Shown: one piece after another, positions 23,125 to 35,281 of the stretch
Position numbering within the stretch: the first letter of the stretch is position 1
Layout of the letters: every line of letters starts with the position of its first letter
Source of the DNA: Okapia johnstoni
Lineage: Eukaryota > Chordata > Mammalia > Artiodactyla > Giraffidae
Length of the DNA stretch: 64,000 nt
Assembly: GCA_024291935.2 (NCBI GenBank)
Contig: CM044321.1
Location: 62,056,985 to 62,120,984, forward strand
Direction: 5' to 3'
Position numbers and translations under genes: made by a program
Notes under the pieces: model-generated
Seen by the model: only the letters and a program-made list of their open reading frames with translations
Database searches by the model: none
Told to the model about the DNA's origin: nothing

Positions 23125-26100
23125 TAAAAAACTTTTTTTTTTTTTTAAATTATGAGAAAAGTCTTCTACTGTAATTCATGTTATCGGTGGTTAGTGAAGT
23201 TATTTTAGTGGGTGGGTTGCAACCAATGTTTTAGTAAAAGCGGTAGACCAGAAAACATCTATTTCCCATAGATAGCAGGGATAAGAACGGTGTCTGGAAA
23301 AGAGCTGTGCCCTTTGTATCCCTGCTCCGTTAGCGGCAGACATTCCTGTGCATTCGAGGTTATCTTTTTTCCTCCAGTGTTTCGTCTGCATCACACCTGC
23401 ACATCCCCAGGAGAAACCATTGCCCCCAAATCGTCTCCACTAGAGGCTGCTCTGACTATTGATTCATTAGTGAAGAGGAGGTACTGGTCCATTACTTCGT
23501 CCTCAGTGCCTCTTAGAAACTGGCAGTTCTACTCTCAGTTCCCTCTTCAGATTCCATACTACTGTCTAGACCTTCAAGGCACCCTTTCTCATTACTTGAC
23601 GACTCTAGCAACTGCCTGACAGCTTTCCTCTCTCCGTCATCTGTTGCCATCCTCTGTGCAGGTAATTAAACACTCCATAATGAAGCCTCTTTCATATTGT
23701 CCTTATCAAAGAGCCTCTTCTGACATTGCTTTCACCCCTAATAGTTCTTTAACTATTGTAAAATTATTGAGACAATATCACAACAAGGCAGTGATATTTC
23801 TCACCATTAGTGTGAGTTCTTTCCTTATTGTTACACCTCTTCCTGCCAGGGACTATACTTTGGCAGTCTCTGTCTATTTTAATGTGTTATTTGCGTGAAA
23901 AGTATTATAAACCTATTGCAATATAGCACTATGTGGCCAACTGTGTCACTTGGGTACCTTAGCTAACTTTGTTGGACTTACGAAGAAACTGGACTTACAA
24001 ATGTGCCTTCACAGCAGAACTTATTCACATGTAGGGAACTTACTGTAATGACATAAAAGATCCATTTGACAAACTAATACATCTAACAGGGGACTTGCTG
24101 ATGGCTGCTTCTCACTGACATTTTATAATTTCTGTCTACTCTCCCTTCCCCCCATTAACATCCATATGATGTTTTTTAGACAATTTATCCGAGAATAACT
24201 TTCGTCATTTAATTTTTATGCTTAAGTCATTACAATTTTCTTGGTTTAATATCTAAATTAGTTACCAAGCAAAATAGTCAGTGAAGCAGAAATTATTTCC
24301 TCAGAGGCTACAATTTCTGGAAGTTAACATTGAGCTCTCAGTCTTATCTAAGTTATTTTCTTTTTCTTGCCACTCTTATGAAAAGTTCTCTAATATAAAA
24401 TTTTGAATGGGGTCCTGTTATTTAAAAGGCAGTAGGCAGAAATGGAACACTAAGCATTAAGCTTTGCATTTGGATTTAAGTTCAAAAACAAAGTGAATGG
24501 ATCCTTTAGTTTAAACAACATTCACAGCAGCATTAGTATTTCTCAGCAAAGACATAGATGAAGACTTTGGAGAAGAGAAACTTATGGAAAATTAAGTTGC
24601 ATAAAGATACTTTTATAGTCATTTATAGTATATTTGGCTAGAATTTACACTTTTGAAACTTGAATTAAAATAGTGTCTTTGATCTTTCCCTCCTTTAATA
24701 TACAAACAATAATATTTTTGACTATTTTCTTCATCTTATCTGCACCTATAAAATGAAGGCAAGGAGCCTTATCTAGATGACAAATCACGGTTCAATAAAA
24801 GTGCTTTAAACTTGTAGGAATAAGCCACGGGCACATCTCAAATCACATAGGTGCAAATAATAGGTTTGGGGAGGGTGGGGAGTGAGGGTGAGTTGCCTGA
24901 GGAATAGGTCAAATATAATTCTTTTACTTTCTTCTTACAACTCTTTCCAAGAAAATGCCAAGTCTTAATGAGAATCTCCAGGAAGGCAGCATTCCTTTCT
25001 CCCAGAACGGGATACTGATTCACACTGATAGCAAAGCGAAAGCTCACAGAAATCCCTCTAGCAAGCACCTAAGTGCCTTTACTAATTGCCAAGCTGCCAA
25101 GTTCACCTTCCCTGTACATGTTCCATATATGAAGTTCTTAGATGCTACTTGCATTTTTACCACTGAATAATGGCTGAGAGAATCACTTTATAAACAAAAC
25201 GAGTAACCATTTATAAGGAAGGTATATGTGTAACAACCCACTCCTCCCCCATACTTTTCCTTTAAACAAATGCACCGGCAGCAGACTGGAACAGTGCAAC
25301 AGAAAATGAGAGAATCCCAACAGCACAACAGAAGATAAGACACCTTCATGCTGCAACCCAGGGGCACCATGAGGTGTGCACGACAGTGGATTCTCTGTTT
25401 ATTTAGCATTAACCGAAAGCAGCATTCTAACCCTGTTGCTAAATTCTTGGCCATCAGGGTTCACTCCCCTTATCGCTCCTAAACAACTATGCTATAATTG
25501 TACAAAAAAAGAAAAAAGAAATCGCTCCTAGTGTTTTTGATCTCTTCATTTATCTACTTCATAGCTTTGTAGCTTTATTCTGACAGCTATCTCTGTTTTA
25601 TCATTGAACAAATTTGGATAAAACTATGGCTAGCCAACATAAGACAACTGTTTACTGCCAGATCATAAATAAGGCTATCATTTCTCCCGATGTTACTAAC
25701 TCAGTATATGAAACAATTTTAAATACTCTATAATTATGTACTTTTTTGAAAGAAACATATTGACCCCAGCTTTGACCACAAACATTAAACTACTAGGTAT
25801 GATAGAGCCCAAATTTAACAGTGGTGCAAACATCTAAAGAAAGCTTCAGTCCACCTATCACAATTCTGTACCCATCAAATGCATCACTCACAAACAGGTA
25901 TAGTGTCCTTAAAGAAGTATTCGTGGGTAAATAAAGTTGAGTGAGGATTAAACCCAAGTCCTTTAGAAACACTAAAGATGACAGAGATAAAAGTAGTCTA
26001 AATTCCTAGTTTGGTCTAGAATTCACTGATAATGATTAAAATAAAATTTAAGAAAATCATCACCTTGCTGATGTTGCAATAATGGAAATTATATGCTAAG

Positions 26101-27217
26101 ATGTTCCTGAGGCTATGACAGAATTCCATTATCTTTTTGGACAGCTATGCAGCAATACATTTCAAGAATGACATACAAGTTCTTATCTTGCTATTATCTC
26201 ATATATAATTCAGGGGGAAAATATCACATGCACCAAAACTCATCATTCTCTCCATAGTGCCCATAAGCTGTGTTTTGGGAAGAAAAATTCTATGGTATCC
26301 TAATTGATGCTACTTGAAAAAGAAAATGTCTGTGATCAAATGAGTATGGGAAATAATGAGTTAAAGGTTTTTTTCTTCAGAACTCTCAAACTTTTAGGGC
26401 ACTTTATGAGGAGGATAAAGCAGGCAGTAGTTCTGAAACAGAGGGCTTACTGTGGACTTTCTTTCATGGACTATCTCATGAGCTTAGTGACTTGTGAAAC
26501 ATATTCATGGAAATGATAGGGTTGGGAACCTTAGTGAATGTTCCATTTCAAACACAAAGCCATTGATATGTGACCATCTCAATCTCTCAAATGGAGAATA
26601 CCTAAGCTCACACTCATTGTATATTCAGTCCTGTGATATTAATCCTGCTTGGTGGAAAATGGCAACACTGGCAGTCCTACCAATAATAGCATTGGTGCCC
26701 AGGTCCTTATTAAAGAGTCAGAAAACCACCAAGTAGAAAAAAAAGGAAAAAAGTATACAATGTTCTGTATTGTTTATGATATCATGGGCTCACCAGAAGT
26801 TTATCTGAGGATTCTAGTCTTGAATGTAACATGAACTCTCTGTGTGAATCTAAGTACATCCTAAACCTCTACTTGCCTAATTTTGTTCATCCAAGAAATG
26901 GGCTGACCTCACATCCAATATGCATTTATAAGGTTAATCTGATTTGGCTGAACCTCTCAATAGTGTTGCTGCTGTGTAACCAGCTGCACATAAGCCATGC
27001 TCATCTAACAATTTGGATTGACTTATAATTATAATTAAAGAGAAATAGAATTAATTTTATAGTTCTGAACTGTTCCACTTCCATCACTAAAATTGCATAA
27101 TGAAATTGTGAAATATTATTGGCAGAAGCCAAACAAGGCTGAAGAAAGAAAGATATTGAGAGTTTACGCAGTGCAAAAAACATGAGTACATGGCAACACG
27201 TATTACATATCAATAGA
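23125..27217. other. Intronic sequence without recognised gene (4 kb)
   Basis: The longest SINE-free stretch in the window. Open frames at 23290-23619 and 23644-23898 lack recognisable domains. About 23600-23890 may be a diverged old repeat. No splice-bounded FREM2-like sequence was found on the minus strand. Confidence 0.45.
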
Positions 27218-27226
27218 TAATAATTA

Positions 27227-27369
27227 GAGAAGGGAATGGCAACCCACTGCAGTAGTCTTGCCTGGAAAATTCCATGGACAGAGGAGCCTGGCGGGCCCCA
27301 GTCCATGGGGTCCCAAAGAGTTGGGCAAGACTGAACGACTGAGCACACAGATGAACAACTGAGCACACA
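27227..27369 (+). mobile_element. BovA SINE monomer with imperfect target-site duplication
   Basis: AGAGAAGGGAATGGCAACCC to GACTGAACGACTGAGCACAC. The flanks TAATAATTA (27218-27226) and TAACAATTA (27370-27378) differ at one base. Confidence 0.87.
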
Positions 27370-27469
27370 TAACAATTACTGTTGCTTTAATTTACTTGGT
27401 GTCCATACATTCATTCATTCACTAGATTTTACTGATAGCTTACTCTGTGTCTAGGACTATGCTGCATCC

Positions 27470-27671
27470 ATGCTGTCATTCAGTCCTGTCTGACTCTTTG
27501 CAGTCCCATGGACTGTACCCTCCAGGCACCTCTGTCCATGAAATTTTCCAGGCAAGAATACTGGAGTGGGTTGTCATTTCCTTCTCCAGGGGATCTTCCC
27601 GACCCAGGGACCAGACCTGAGTCTCCTGCATTGCAGGCAGATTCTTTACCACCGAGTCATCTGGGAAGCCC
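27470..27671 (-). mobile_element. Bov-tA SINE
   Basis: Reverse copy: CAGTCCTGTCTGACTCTTTG, CAAGAATACTGGAGTGGGTT, then the tRNA-like head ending GTCATCTGGGAAGCCC. Confidence 0.92.
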
Positions 27672-28461
27672 AAGGGCTATCTATGTTAAGTGCTAGATAA
27701 AATGATGGCCAAACATGGTTCTCACCTTCAGGCAGCCTGCAATATTTTATCGATAAAAGAAAAATTTTCAAATGCATTTGAAAAGCAGAAGGTAGATATG
27801 TATTTTATATAGCATTTAAAATAAATGAATCAAATAGTACACTATGCAGAGGAATTCTTTTAAAATTACCTGTATCAGTGATATGGTAAAGATTTCTATC
27901 CTTTAGACTTAAATCTAAAACCTAAATACCTACAATTTAGAGGTGTTTTGGTGCAATAGAGGAAAATTTCTGGTTGAGTACAGCTGAAATTGTACCTAAA
28001 GCATAAAAACTACCTCCGACAATCTTTGGGGAATTAAAACAATACTTTCTTTGCACCTTAATTAAAGTCAGGAAAGAATCTTACTTTGTCAGACCTGACA
28101 ATCACCACCTTTCATTTCAACTATTTTAATTAAAATACCTAGCAACTTGGCAGTAGTCTTACCGATTAACTGAACCACCACTTAACTCTTTTAGAAACAG
28201 CTATCAGATTCCAAATGAAGGTGCAGCAACAGCTGTAAGTTCATTATATGCATAATGGGTAAATATTTTTATTTTTTTCCACCCACAATCACACATCTAG
28301 GCTAAAACATCAGTAAGAATAGTTTGGGCAACAAGAAAGCAGTTGCAATTTCTTTGCCTAAGCTCCTTACAGCCAGACTCTTTTCTAGTGGAGGGGGAGA
28401 AAAAAGCAACAAAAAGTATTTTTCCACCACTCTTTTGGATGTCACTTTTAGCACTTACCAG
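27672..28461. other. Intronic sequence without recognised gene
   Basis: AT-rich unique sequence; nothing recognised. Confidence 0.5.
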
Positions 28462-28473
28462 AGGTATCTGGGA

Positions 28474-28694
28474 AGGGGCTTCTCAGGTGGCGCTAGTGGT
28501 AAAGAACCTGCCTGCCAATGCAGGAGACAAAAGAGACACCTGTTTGATTCCTGGGTCAGGAAGATGCCCTAGAGGACAGCATGGCAACCCACTCCAGTAT
28601 TCTTGCCTGGAGAATCCTATGGACAGAGGAGCCTGGTGGGCTACGGTCAATGGGGTCACAAAGAGTAGGACAAGACTGAAGTGACTTAGCACAA
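28474..28694 (+). mobile_element. Bov-tA SINE with target-site duplication
   Basis: GGCTTCTCAGGTGGCGCTAG head and body to GAAGTGACTTAGCACAA. Flanked by AGGTATCTGGGA at 28462-28473 and 28695-28706. Confidence 0.95.
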
Positions 28695-28821
28695 AGGTAT
28701 CTGGGATAGTGAATAATTCTCAACCTTTATTTAGCACCCCTGCCTTCATAAACACATAATTGATGCCACTTACAAATTCATACCTCCAGTCCTAGATTAA
28801 CTATATTTTCTGATTTTCTGT

Positions 28822-28939
28822 GGTTTGTTTTGGCCACATCCTGTGGCATAAGGGATCTTAGTTTCCCAACCAGGAATCAAACCTGCACCCCTGCATTGGA
28901 AGCATTGAGTCTTAACCTCTGGACCGACAGGGGAGTCCC
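28822..28939 (-). mobile_element. CHR SINE with target-site duplication
   Basis: Reverse CHR (GGCATAAGGGATCTTAGTTT; CTCTGGACCGACAGGGGAGT). Flanked by TGATTTTCTGT at 28811-28821 and 28940-28950. Confidence 0.92.
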
Positions 28940-28950
28940 TGATTTTCTGT

Positions 28951-29308
28951 ATTCTTGATGTTCTGGAATCTGGGGTCTTGCTCCCAGTCACATGCTTTTC
29001 ATATGCAAGGCAACTTATCCAGAGCTTGTACTCTTTACCAACTCCTCCATCAGGTTCTTACACCCCAGGAAGCAATACTCCTCTGCTTAATCATCCCAGG
29101 GTCAGGTACCAGACTGCTAGAGACAACCCTGTAGACTGCTGACATTTTTCAAACCGGTCTCTCCTAAGCCTGCCTACCCTACCTTGCCTGTGAGAAAGAA
29201 ACAATAAAGGCTCCTACCCATGCTTTCCCCTTTCCCCAACCCTGGTGTTTCTCCATGTGGCCCCACATGACCTGACGTACTCCTGCCTCTTGGGAACTAA
29301 GAATAACA
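28951..29308. other. Intronic sequence without recognised gene
   Basis: C-rich, unique-looking sequence; no gene or repeat family is recognised. Confidence 0.45.
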
Positions 29309-29447
29309 AACATTTTTTTTTTTTTATGTTTTGTTTTTTTGGCCCAGCAAGAGGCAGGCGAGATCTTAGCTCTCCAATCAGGGATCAAACTTGTGCCCTC
29401 TGCATTGAAAGGTGAAGTCTTAACCCCTGGACCACCAGGACCACCCA
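29309..29447 (-). mobile_element. CHR SINE
   Basis: T-run tail, GCGAGATCTTAGCTCTCCAA, CAGGGATCAAACTTGTGCCC and CCCTGGACCACCAGGACCAC in reverse orientation. Confidence 0.86.
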
Positions 29448-29812
29448 AACTATCTTTTTAATAGCAGTCGTAGCCTAATCTGTTGGCCTCGCCATATATG
29501 AATAATAATGATAAAACCCACATTTCAAAATAGGCCCAGACTTCAGTGAGTCCTAGATCCCATAGGAAACTGCACACTTGCCACCTCATTCAGAGACATC
29601 TCAGTCTTGACATGTTTAAAGTAGAACTTTTCATTTCCCCCAAATTACATCCCCACACCACCAAAAAGCCTTGCCATTTATCCAATTACTTAAGCATGAA
29701 AGACGCCCAAATCAGTTCTCTATAGATCTGCAAAAGTAAATTAGATGAATGCTTTCAGTTGCTCAGAAACCCTCCCTGACATCCACTGTATTTTAGATGG
29801 AATCCATGGTTA
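29448..29812. other. Intronic sequence without recognised gene
   Basis: Unique sequence; nothing recognised. Confidence 0.5.
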
Positions 29813-29823
29813 TTAAGAGGGTT

Positions 29824-30027
29824 GTGTGCATGCTAAGTCATGACTGACTCTTTGCCATCCCATGGACTACAGCCCACCAGGCTCCTCTGTCCATGGGATT
29901 GCCCAGGCAAGAATACTGGAGTGGGTTGCCATTTGTTTCTCCAGGGGATCTTGCTGACCCAGGGATTGAACCTGTGTTTCCGGCATTGCAGGCAGATTCT
30001 TCACCACTGAGTCACCTGGGAACCCTC
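29824..30027 (-). mobile_element. Bov-tA SINE with target-site duplication
   Basis: Reverse copy from GCATGCTAAGTCATGACTGA to GAGTCACCTGGGAACCC. Flanked by TTAAGAGGGTT at 29813-29823 and 30028-30038. Confidence 0.94.
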
Positions 30028-30259
30028 TTAAGAGGGTTATCGTCTCTGAATGATCTGGCTTCCACTCACTTTTTCCCTCAGCTACTCTGGTCTTCTTTCA
30101 GTTCTGAAGAGACTCCTTACCAGTCCTGCTGAGGCTCTTTCCCACCTCAGGCCTAGGCAGAAATGACCCACCCTGTTCGTTCCGAGTGTCTCATTTTCTC
30201 CCAAGTCTTCCTTGGTCTAAATGCTTCGCACCTCTTAGTGCTCAGCTTAAATGCCGCTT

Positions 30260-30466
30260 GGAGCTTCCCTAGTGGTTCAGACGGGAAAAGAATCTGCCTG
30301 CAATACAGGACACCCGGTTTTGATCTCCGGGTTGGGAAGACCCCTGGAGAAGGGAATGGCAACCCACTCCAGTATTCTTGCCTGGAGAATTCCATGGACA
30401 GAGAAGCCTGGTGGGCTACAGTCCATGGGGTTACAAAGAGTCGGACACGACTGAGAAACTAACACT
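30260..30466 (+). mobile_element. Bov-tA SINE with target-site duplication
   Basis: AGCTTCCCTAGTGGTTCAGA head, GGAGAAGGGAATGGCAACCC, ending GAGAAACTAACAC. Flanked by TTAAATGCCGCTT (30247-30259) and TTAAATGCAGCTT (30467-30479), one mismatch. Confidence 0.93.
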
Positions 30467-30479
30467 TTAAATGCAGCTT

Positions 30480-31431
30480 AATGAGGGTCTTCATTGGTCT
30501 TGCCTAGGAAAGTTTTAATATCTCCTATATCTCCTCTATTTCCCCATCATTTCTCCACAATTTGTTTTCTTTTATTTTTAGACTACTTACTATGATCTAT
30601 AACCATTTTAAAATTTTACCTGTTTACCTGTCCATTGTTTTTTTTCCCACCCTTAGAAGAACTATAAAGGCATGGATTTCTTGTTTTCTTCATTGTCTAA
30701 AACCTGTACCTAGCATTGTACCTGACACAAAATTGCTAAATAATGAACAACTAATGAATGAGTAAATTAATAAATGAATGTGTGTGTCTGCACATCCGTT
30801 TACACACCCAAATCACTGCCTGTGGCTGACAGAACATATGCTGGGGTTACGTACAATTTCCCCAAAAGCCGTAGGTATAACTTCATCTCTTTCTTTTCTT
30901 CCCTAAATAGTATATTTCAAAACAAGTGTAATTTACATTTAAAAACTGTCTATGTCAGGATGTATTTCTTTCTCCCCCAGCAACATGGGTAAGCAATTAG
31001 TGCACAGGCAGATACAAAGGAAATTTTCTCTATGTAAGTGGTATCATCAAAAATTTCTTCTTATATCTGACAAAACGAAAAACTTATGCCTGTGTTAACA
31101 AGCTCTAATTGCTTACTGTGTGCCAGACACATATTAACAGATTCAAGATGAATAAGCATATTGACTGCAGCACACCCCCATGCACATCTTGAGCTGGCTT
31201 TTAAATACTTCAAAGCTCAAACTTTCAATATTCAGCAAGACTTTTTGCAAGCCTCTTCAGCAGATTGTCAGAAATGAGTAATAAATAGGAAGTATTTGAA
31301 ATCTCATGTTTGATATTAACTCTGGGTCATAGATTGAATCTCTGAGGTCAAGTAGTCAGGCAGTAGGATGGAAAAAAATATTACCAGATACAAACTCTGC
31401 TTGATTCTATCTTTACATCATCTTGTCAGAA
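30480..31431. other. Intronic sequence without recognised gene
   Basis: Unique AT-rich sequence. The sequence on either side of the preceding SINE may be an old diverged repeat. No gene is seen. Confidence 0.45.
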
Positions 31432-31550
31432 CAGAGGTTCTCAAAATGTGCTTCTGAATCAGATACTCTAGGGGTGGGGCCTTTTAATCTGTGTTTTAAC
31501 AAGCCCTACGGGTTATTTTGATGCATGCTAAAATTTGAGAACCACTTCTC
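31432..31550 (+). mobile_element. MER5A-like hAT DNA transposon remnant
   Basis: Terminal CAGAGGTTCTCAAA at the left and TTTGAGAACCACTTC at the right form the expected inverted ends. GGGGTGGGGCC and TGTGTTTTAACAAGCCCT are internal MER5A signatures. Part of the interior is missing. Confidence 0.8.
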
Positions 31551-31641
31551 AAGCAATGTAGACTTAGCTTAGTCAGTTAAATCAGTGTTAAAAAAAAAGA
31601 GGTCAGAATTCCAGGCAGGATTTAGAATTTAGATTTTAAGT

Positions 31642-31795
31642 CAGTGTTTCTCAATCTTTGGCTGCATATTAAAATTACTTAAGGAGTTTAAAAAAAAAAT
31701 AGCAAATGCTTGGGTCTCAGCTCCAGAGATTCAAATTCCTGAGACTGGCTTGGGCTTTGGGATTTTTAAAAACTGTCTGTGTACTTTTGATACCT
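31642..31795 (+). mobile_element. hAT-type DNA transposon remnant
   Basis: CAGTGTTTCTCAATCTTTGG, GCTGCATATTAAAATTACTT, GGGTCTCAGCTCCAGAGATT and GGGATTTTTAAAAA resemble the short non-autonomous hAT/Charlie class. The exact family is uncertain. Confidence 0.55.
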
Positions 31796-32099
31796 GATTG
31801 GGACTAAAAAATTACTTTCTCTAAGCTATAGGTAATATTCAGAAAGGATGGTCACTGTTTTCAGAGTTTTATTTTCTGGCACTAGTAGCTTTGGGTACCG
31901 TAAGGAGATAATGAGTGTGTATTTATTCCACTGAAATGCAAGAGTAAACATTACTTACTTTACTGTTACTTGGAATAAAATTTGGCAGATTTCACTCAAA
32001 TGACTGGATTCAGCAGTGCTAAAATGTTATTAAGAGCTAAACTAGTCTCAGAAATAAGAATTATGAAAAACGTCAATATTTTCTCCCTTGCAGCTTCAC

Positions 32100-32233
32100 T
32101 GCTGCTGCTGCTGCTAAGTCACTTCAGTCGTGTCTGACTCTTGGCGACCCCATGGACTGCAGCCTACCAGGCTCCTCCATCCATGGGATTTTCCAGGCAA
32201 GAGTGCTGGAGTGGGGTGCCACTGCCTTCTCCG
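32100..32233 (-). mobile_element. BovA SINE unit with target-site duplication
   Basis: TGCTGCTGCTGCTGCTAAGT, CCATGGACTGCAGCCTACCA, ending CACTGCCTTCTCC: one unit of the Bov-A2 type. Flanked by TTGCAGCTTCAC (32088-32099) and TTGCTGCTTCAC (32234-32245). Confidence 0.9.
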
Positions 32234-32424
32234 TTGCTGCTTCACAGTGTGTTGAAATTGTGTTGCTTGAATATGCATAGCCTTGAATATGCATACTCTT
32301 TCTCATAAAATGTGCCATTAACCTGCCTTTTAGATCAGCATCAGTAGATGTCATCTTTGACACATCCATCATTGTTCTGGTACAAGTGATGAGACTGTAC
32401 TTTTTTTTTCCCCAAGATTTTTTC

Positions 32425-32599
32425 TGATGCAGACCATTTTTAAAGCATTTATTGAATTTGTTACAATATTACTTCTGATTTTTGTTCTGGTTTTTTGCCC
32501 ACAAGGCATGTGGGATCTCAGCTCCCTGACCAGGGACTGAAACCACACCCTCTGCACTGGAAGGTGAAGTCTTAACCACTGTATCACCAGAGGAGTCCC
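32425..32599 (-). mobile_element. CHR SINE with extended 3' tail
   Basis: Reverse CHR (GGCATGTGGGATCTCAGCTC; CTGACCAGGGACTGAAACCA), preceded by TATTGAATTTGTTACAATAT, the same extended tail as the copy at 22405-22567. Confidence 0.86.
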
Positions 32600-32646
32600 C
32601 ATGGAACTGTTCTTACAGATCAGTTTGCCACTGTCCCACAGCAAAG

Positions 32647-32855
32647 GGGCTTCCCAGGTAGCTCAAATGGTAAAGAATCCGCCTGCAATGTGGGAGACCT
32701 GGGTTTGATCCCTGGGCTGGGAAAAGCCCCTGGAGGAGGGCATGGCAACCCACTCCAGTATTCTTGCCTGGAGAATCCCATGGACGGAGGAGCCCAGAGG
32801 GCTACAGTCATCAGGGTTGCAAAGAGTCAGACAAGATGGAACGACTTTCACAGCA
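32647..32855 (+). mobile_element. Bov-tA SINE
   Basis: GGGCTTCCCAGGTAGCTCAA head, GGAGGAGGGCATGGCAACCC, ending GGAACGACTTTCACAGCAG. Confidence 0.94.
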
Positions 32856-32856
32856 G

Positions 32857-33660
32857 AAGCACCCCGTGACTATAGAGCTGTGTGGCTGGCATGACCTTCT
32901 GTCCCCGGTGGCTCCCTCTGGTCTGCTGTCTTCACCCAAGGCTTAACCCTCTCTGCAGGGTTGCTCTCTCTCGCCTTCCTGGTCCCTACCTATGCGCCCC
33001 ATTACTCTCTTCCCTCTGCTGTCTTATCAGTTAATCTCATTTTCCTCAATTTCTAGAGACATCTGGAGTCTATTTCAATGCACTGTCAGCCTATTAAACA
33101 TTTTTTTTTCCTTCCTGGTCTACCAAACACACAGTTACTTCAATAGTCACAGCACCTCTTTTCATCAGTCATGATCAGAAAGATCTGTGTGCTTCCACAT
33201 ACATCTCAGAAAAAGGACTCCTTCTTTTGGACCCCAACCCTCTGGGTACCCGAACATCTCCCCCCTCACACCAGGGAGGTCTAAGGGCCCCATGCTGTTT
33301 AGATTCAGTCTTTCTCCCTCCCTTTTGAAGTGGGTTGCTTGATCCTGATTTCTTTAGTGCCTGTCATTTGTCTCATAAAGTATATGCAAAATGCCCTGCA
33401 GCATCTTCAATTCACTTCATTGGGACTGAGGACTTTAGCTTTCTGCCCCTTGGGCTGTGGGCTGGGATCCTACCCTTACCCTGGCCCAGCTCAGGCTCAG
33501 AACACCTACCTCTGTGCATGGGACACTCCAGATACTTAATTTTATAGAGTGTGATTCAGACAGCTTTCTTTAATTCACATAGATCATTCTGGTCTGGATT
33601 TATAAACCCAGGTTTTCATATGTCAGTATCCACTCAGAATTGAGACAAAATTTGTATCTG
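32857..33660. other. Intronic sequence without recognised gene
   Basis: C+T-rich sequence at 32870-33100 may be an old diverged repeat. The two overlapping frames at about 33330-33547 have no domain and look like chance. Confidence 0.4.
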
Positions 33661-33673
33661 TGAGAGCGCATGT

Positions 33674-33893
33674 GGTCTTCCCAGGTGGTGCTAGTATAAA
33701 GAATCCGCCTGCCAATGTAGAAGATGCAGGAGACTCGGGTTCGATCTCTGTGTTGGGAAGATCCCCTGGAGGAGGGCATGGCAACCCAATCCAGTATGCT
33801 TGCCTGGAGAATCCCATGGACAGAGGAGCCTGGTGGGTTGCAGTCCATAGGGTCGCAAAGAGTCAGATACAACTGAAGTGACTTGGCACACGC
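33674..33893 (+). mobile_element. Bov-tA SINE
   Basis: GTCTTCCCAGGTGGTGCTAG head, GGAGGAGGGCATGGCAACCC, ending GAAGTGACTTGGCACACGCA. Confidence 0.93.
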
Positions 33894-33899
33894 ATGTAG

Positions 33900-35078
33900 A
33901 GCACATGTAAGCCCATGTTTTTAAGCAATGTGGCTTGCACATACCAAGAAATCAATGAAATTTTGTCCAATTGAATTGACTGCATTTAGTGTCAATCTCT
34001 GTAGACAAACCTACATCTCCATTCTAGTTGATAGTGAGCCAACTGATTTGCTTTAAACTGTCAAGTATCAACAAGAGAGTAGTAAATAAGGATTAAGAAT
34101 ACAGAAAATATATCAAGGAAAAGTTCCAGTGCTGTTTGTACATGCCTCATATTCCTGAGTAAGGGGGAAATCTTACCAGTAAGACTAGCTCTGGGCCAAA
34201 TGATGTAATAGACTAGGAAGAAAATTAGCATCATTATGCTTCCCCTTTCAATGACCTTCTTTGCTACCCTTTCCCCTACTTCCTGCTCCTGAAATGTTCT
34301 TTGTATTTCATAAGTTGTCAACAAATCTCCTGAGGACCCATGATATCTGAATTTTACTTGGAGGAGTCTTAGCAACTTTTGCATATGAACCTCAAAGACA
34401 CTAATTCTAATGATGGATTTTCAGGTATCATGGCAGGCAATGGGTGAGATATTTTTGCATAGGAGGGTCTACCTTGTGCCTCTTGAGTTCTACTAACATG
34501 TTGACCAACTTGGGACTTGACTTGTCACTTGGTTTATTTCCTACAAGCAGGATTACTCAAGAATACAGCTTGATTCCACCTGTTAACATGGACGAGCAAT
34601 ATAGATGGGTCCAAAAATATTTTATAAAGATGTTTAGAACACTGAGAGAACAGACATACCATTAAAAGAAATGGGGATGACAGAAGCATCACATGTGATA
34701 ACAGCCACCTAACTACTGTAAGAGTTAAATGACAAATCAAATCACCCTCCAGGAATAACTCAGAATGTGAAAAAATATTTTCAGCCTTTTTTCATATTAT
34801 CACTTAAGAGGGAAATTTTGGAATTGATATCAGGAAATGTTATTTTAATTCATTAAAGTGTAAAACTGGTTGACAAAAAAGTGATACACTAGGATCCACA
34901 GGAGGAATCTTTGTGTGTGTGAGTGTGTAGTGCATATGTGTGTGTACTGCCCTGTTTCAAAGTAACTGATGGGGTAAAAATAGAAACATATAAAATGCTT
35001 TCTGAATTCTACTTAATAAAGATACTGAAGGATCATTAAAATATGAGAATAGGTCTATATTGATATATTATCCCTAGC
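33900..35078. other. Intronic sequence without recognised gene
   Basis: AT-rich unique sequence with a TG-rich patch at 34909-34945. Open frames show no recognisable domain. Confidence 0.5.
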
Positions 35079-35281
35079 ATTAGTCACTCAGTTGTGTCTG
35101 ACTCTTTGCGACCTGGTGGACTTTAGTCTGCCAAGCTTCTCTGTCCATGGAATTCTCCAGGCAAGAATACTGGAGTGGGTAACAATTCCCTTCTCCAGGA
35201 GATCTTCCTAACTCAGGGATTGAACCTGGGTCTCCTACACTGCAGGCAGATTCTTTACCATCAGAGCCACCAGGGAAGCCC
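35079..35281 (-). mobile_element. Bov-tA SINE
   Basis: Reverse copy: TTAGTCACTCAGTTGTGTCT, CAAGAATACTGGAGTGGGTA, head ending GAGCCACCAGGGAAGCCCC. Confidence 0.94.

Noticed and set aside
33330..33547. Overlapping frames of about 70 codons in a C+T-rich stretch
   Set aside because: No domain, no splice context, and the two frames overlap in different registers; probably chance in old repeat-like sequence.
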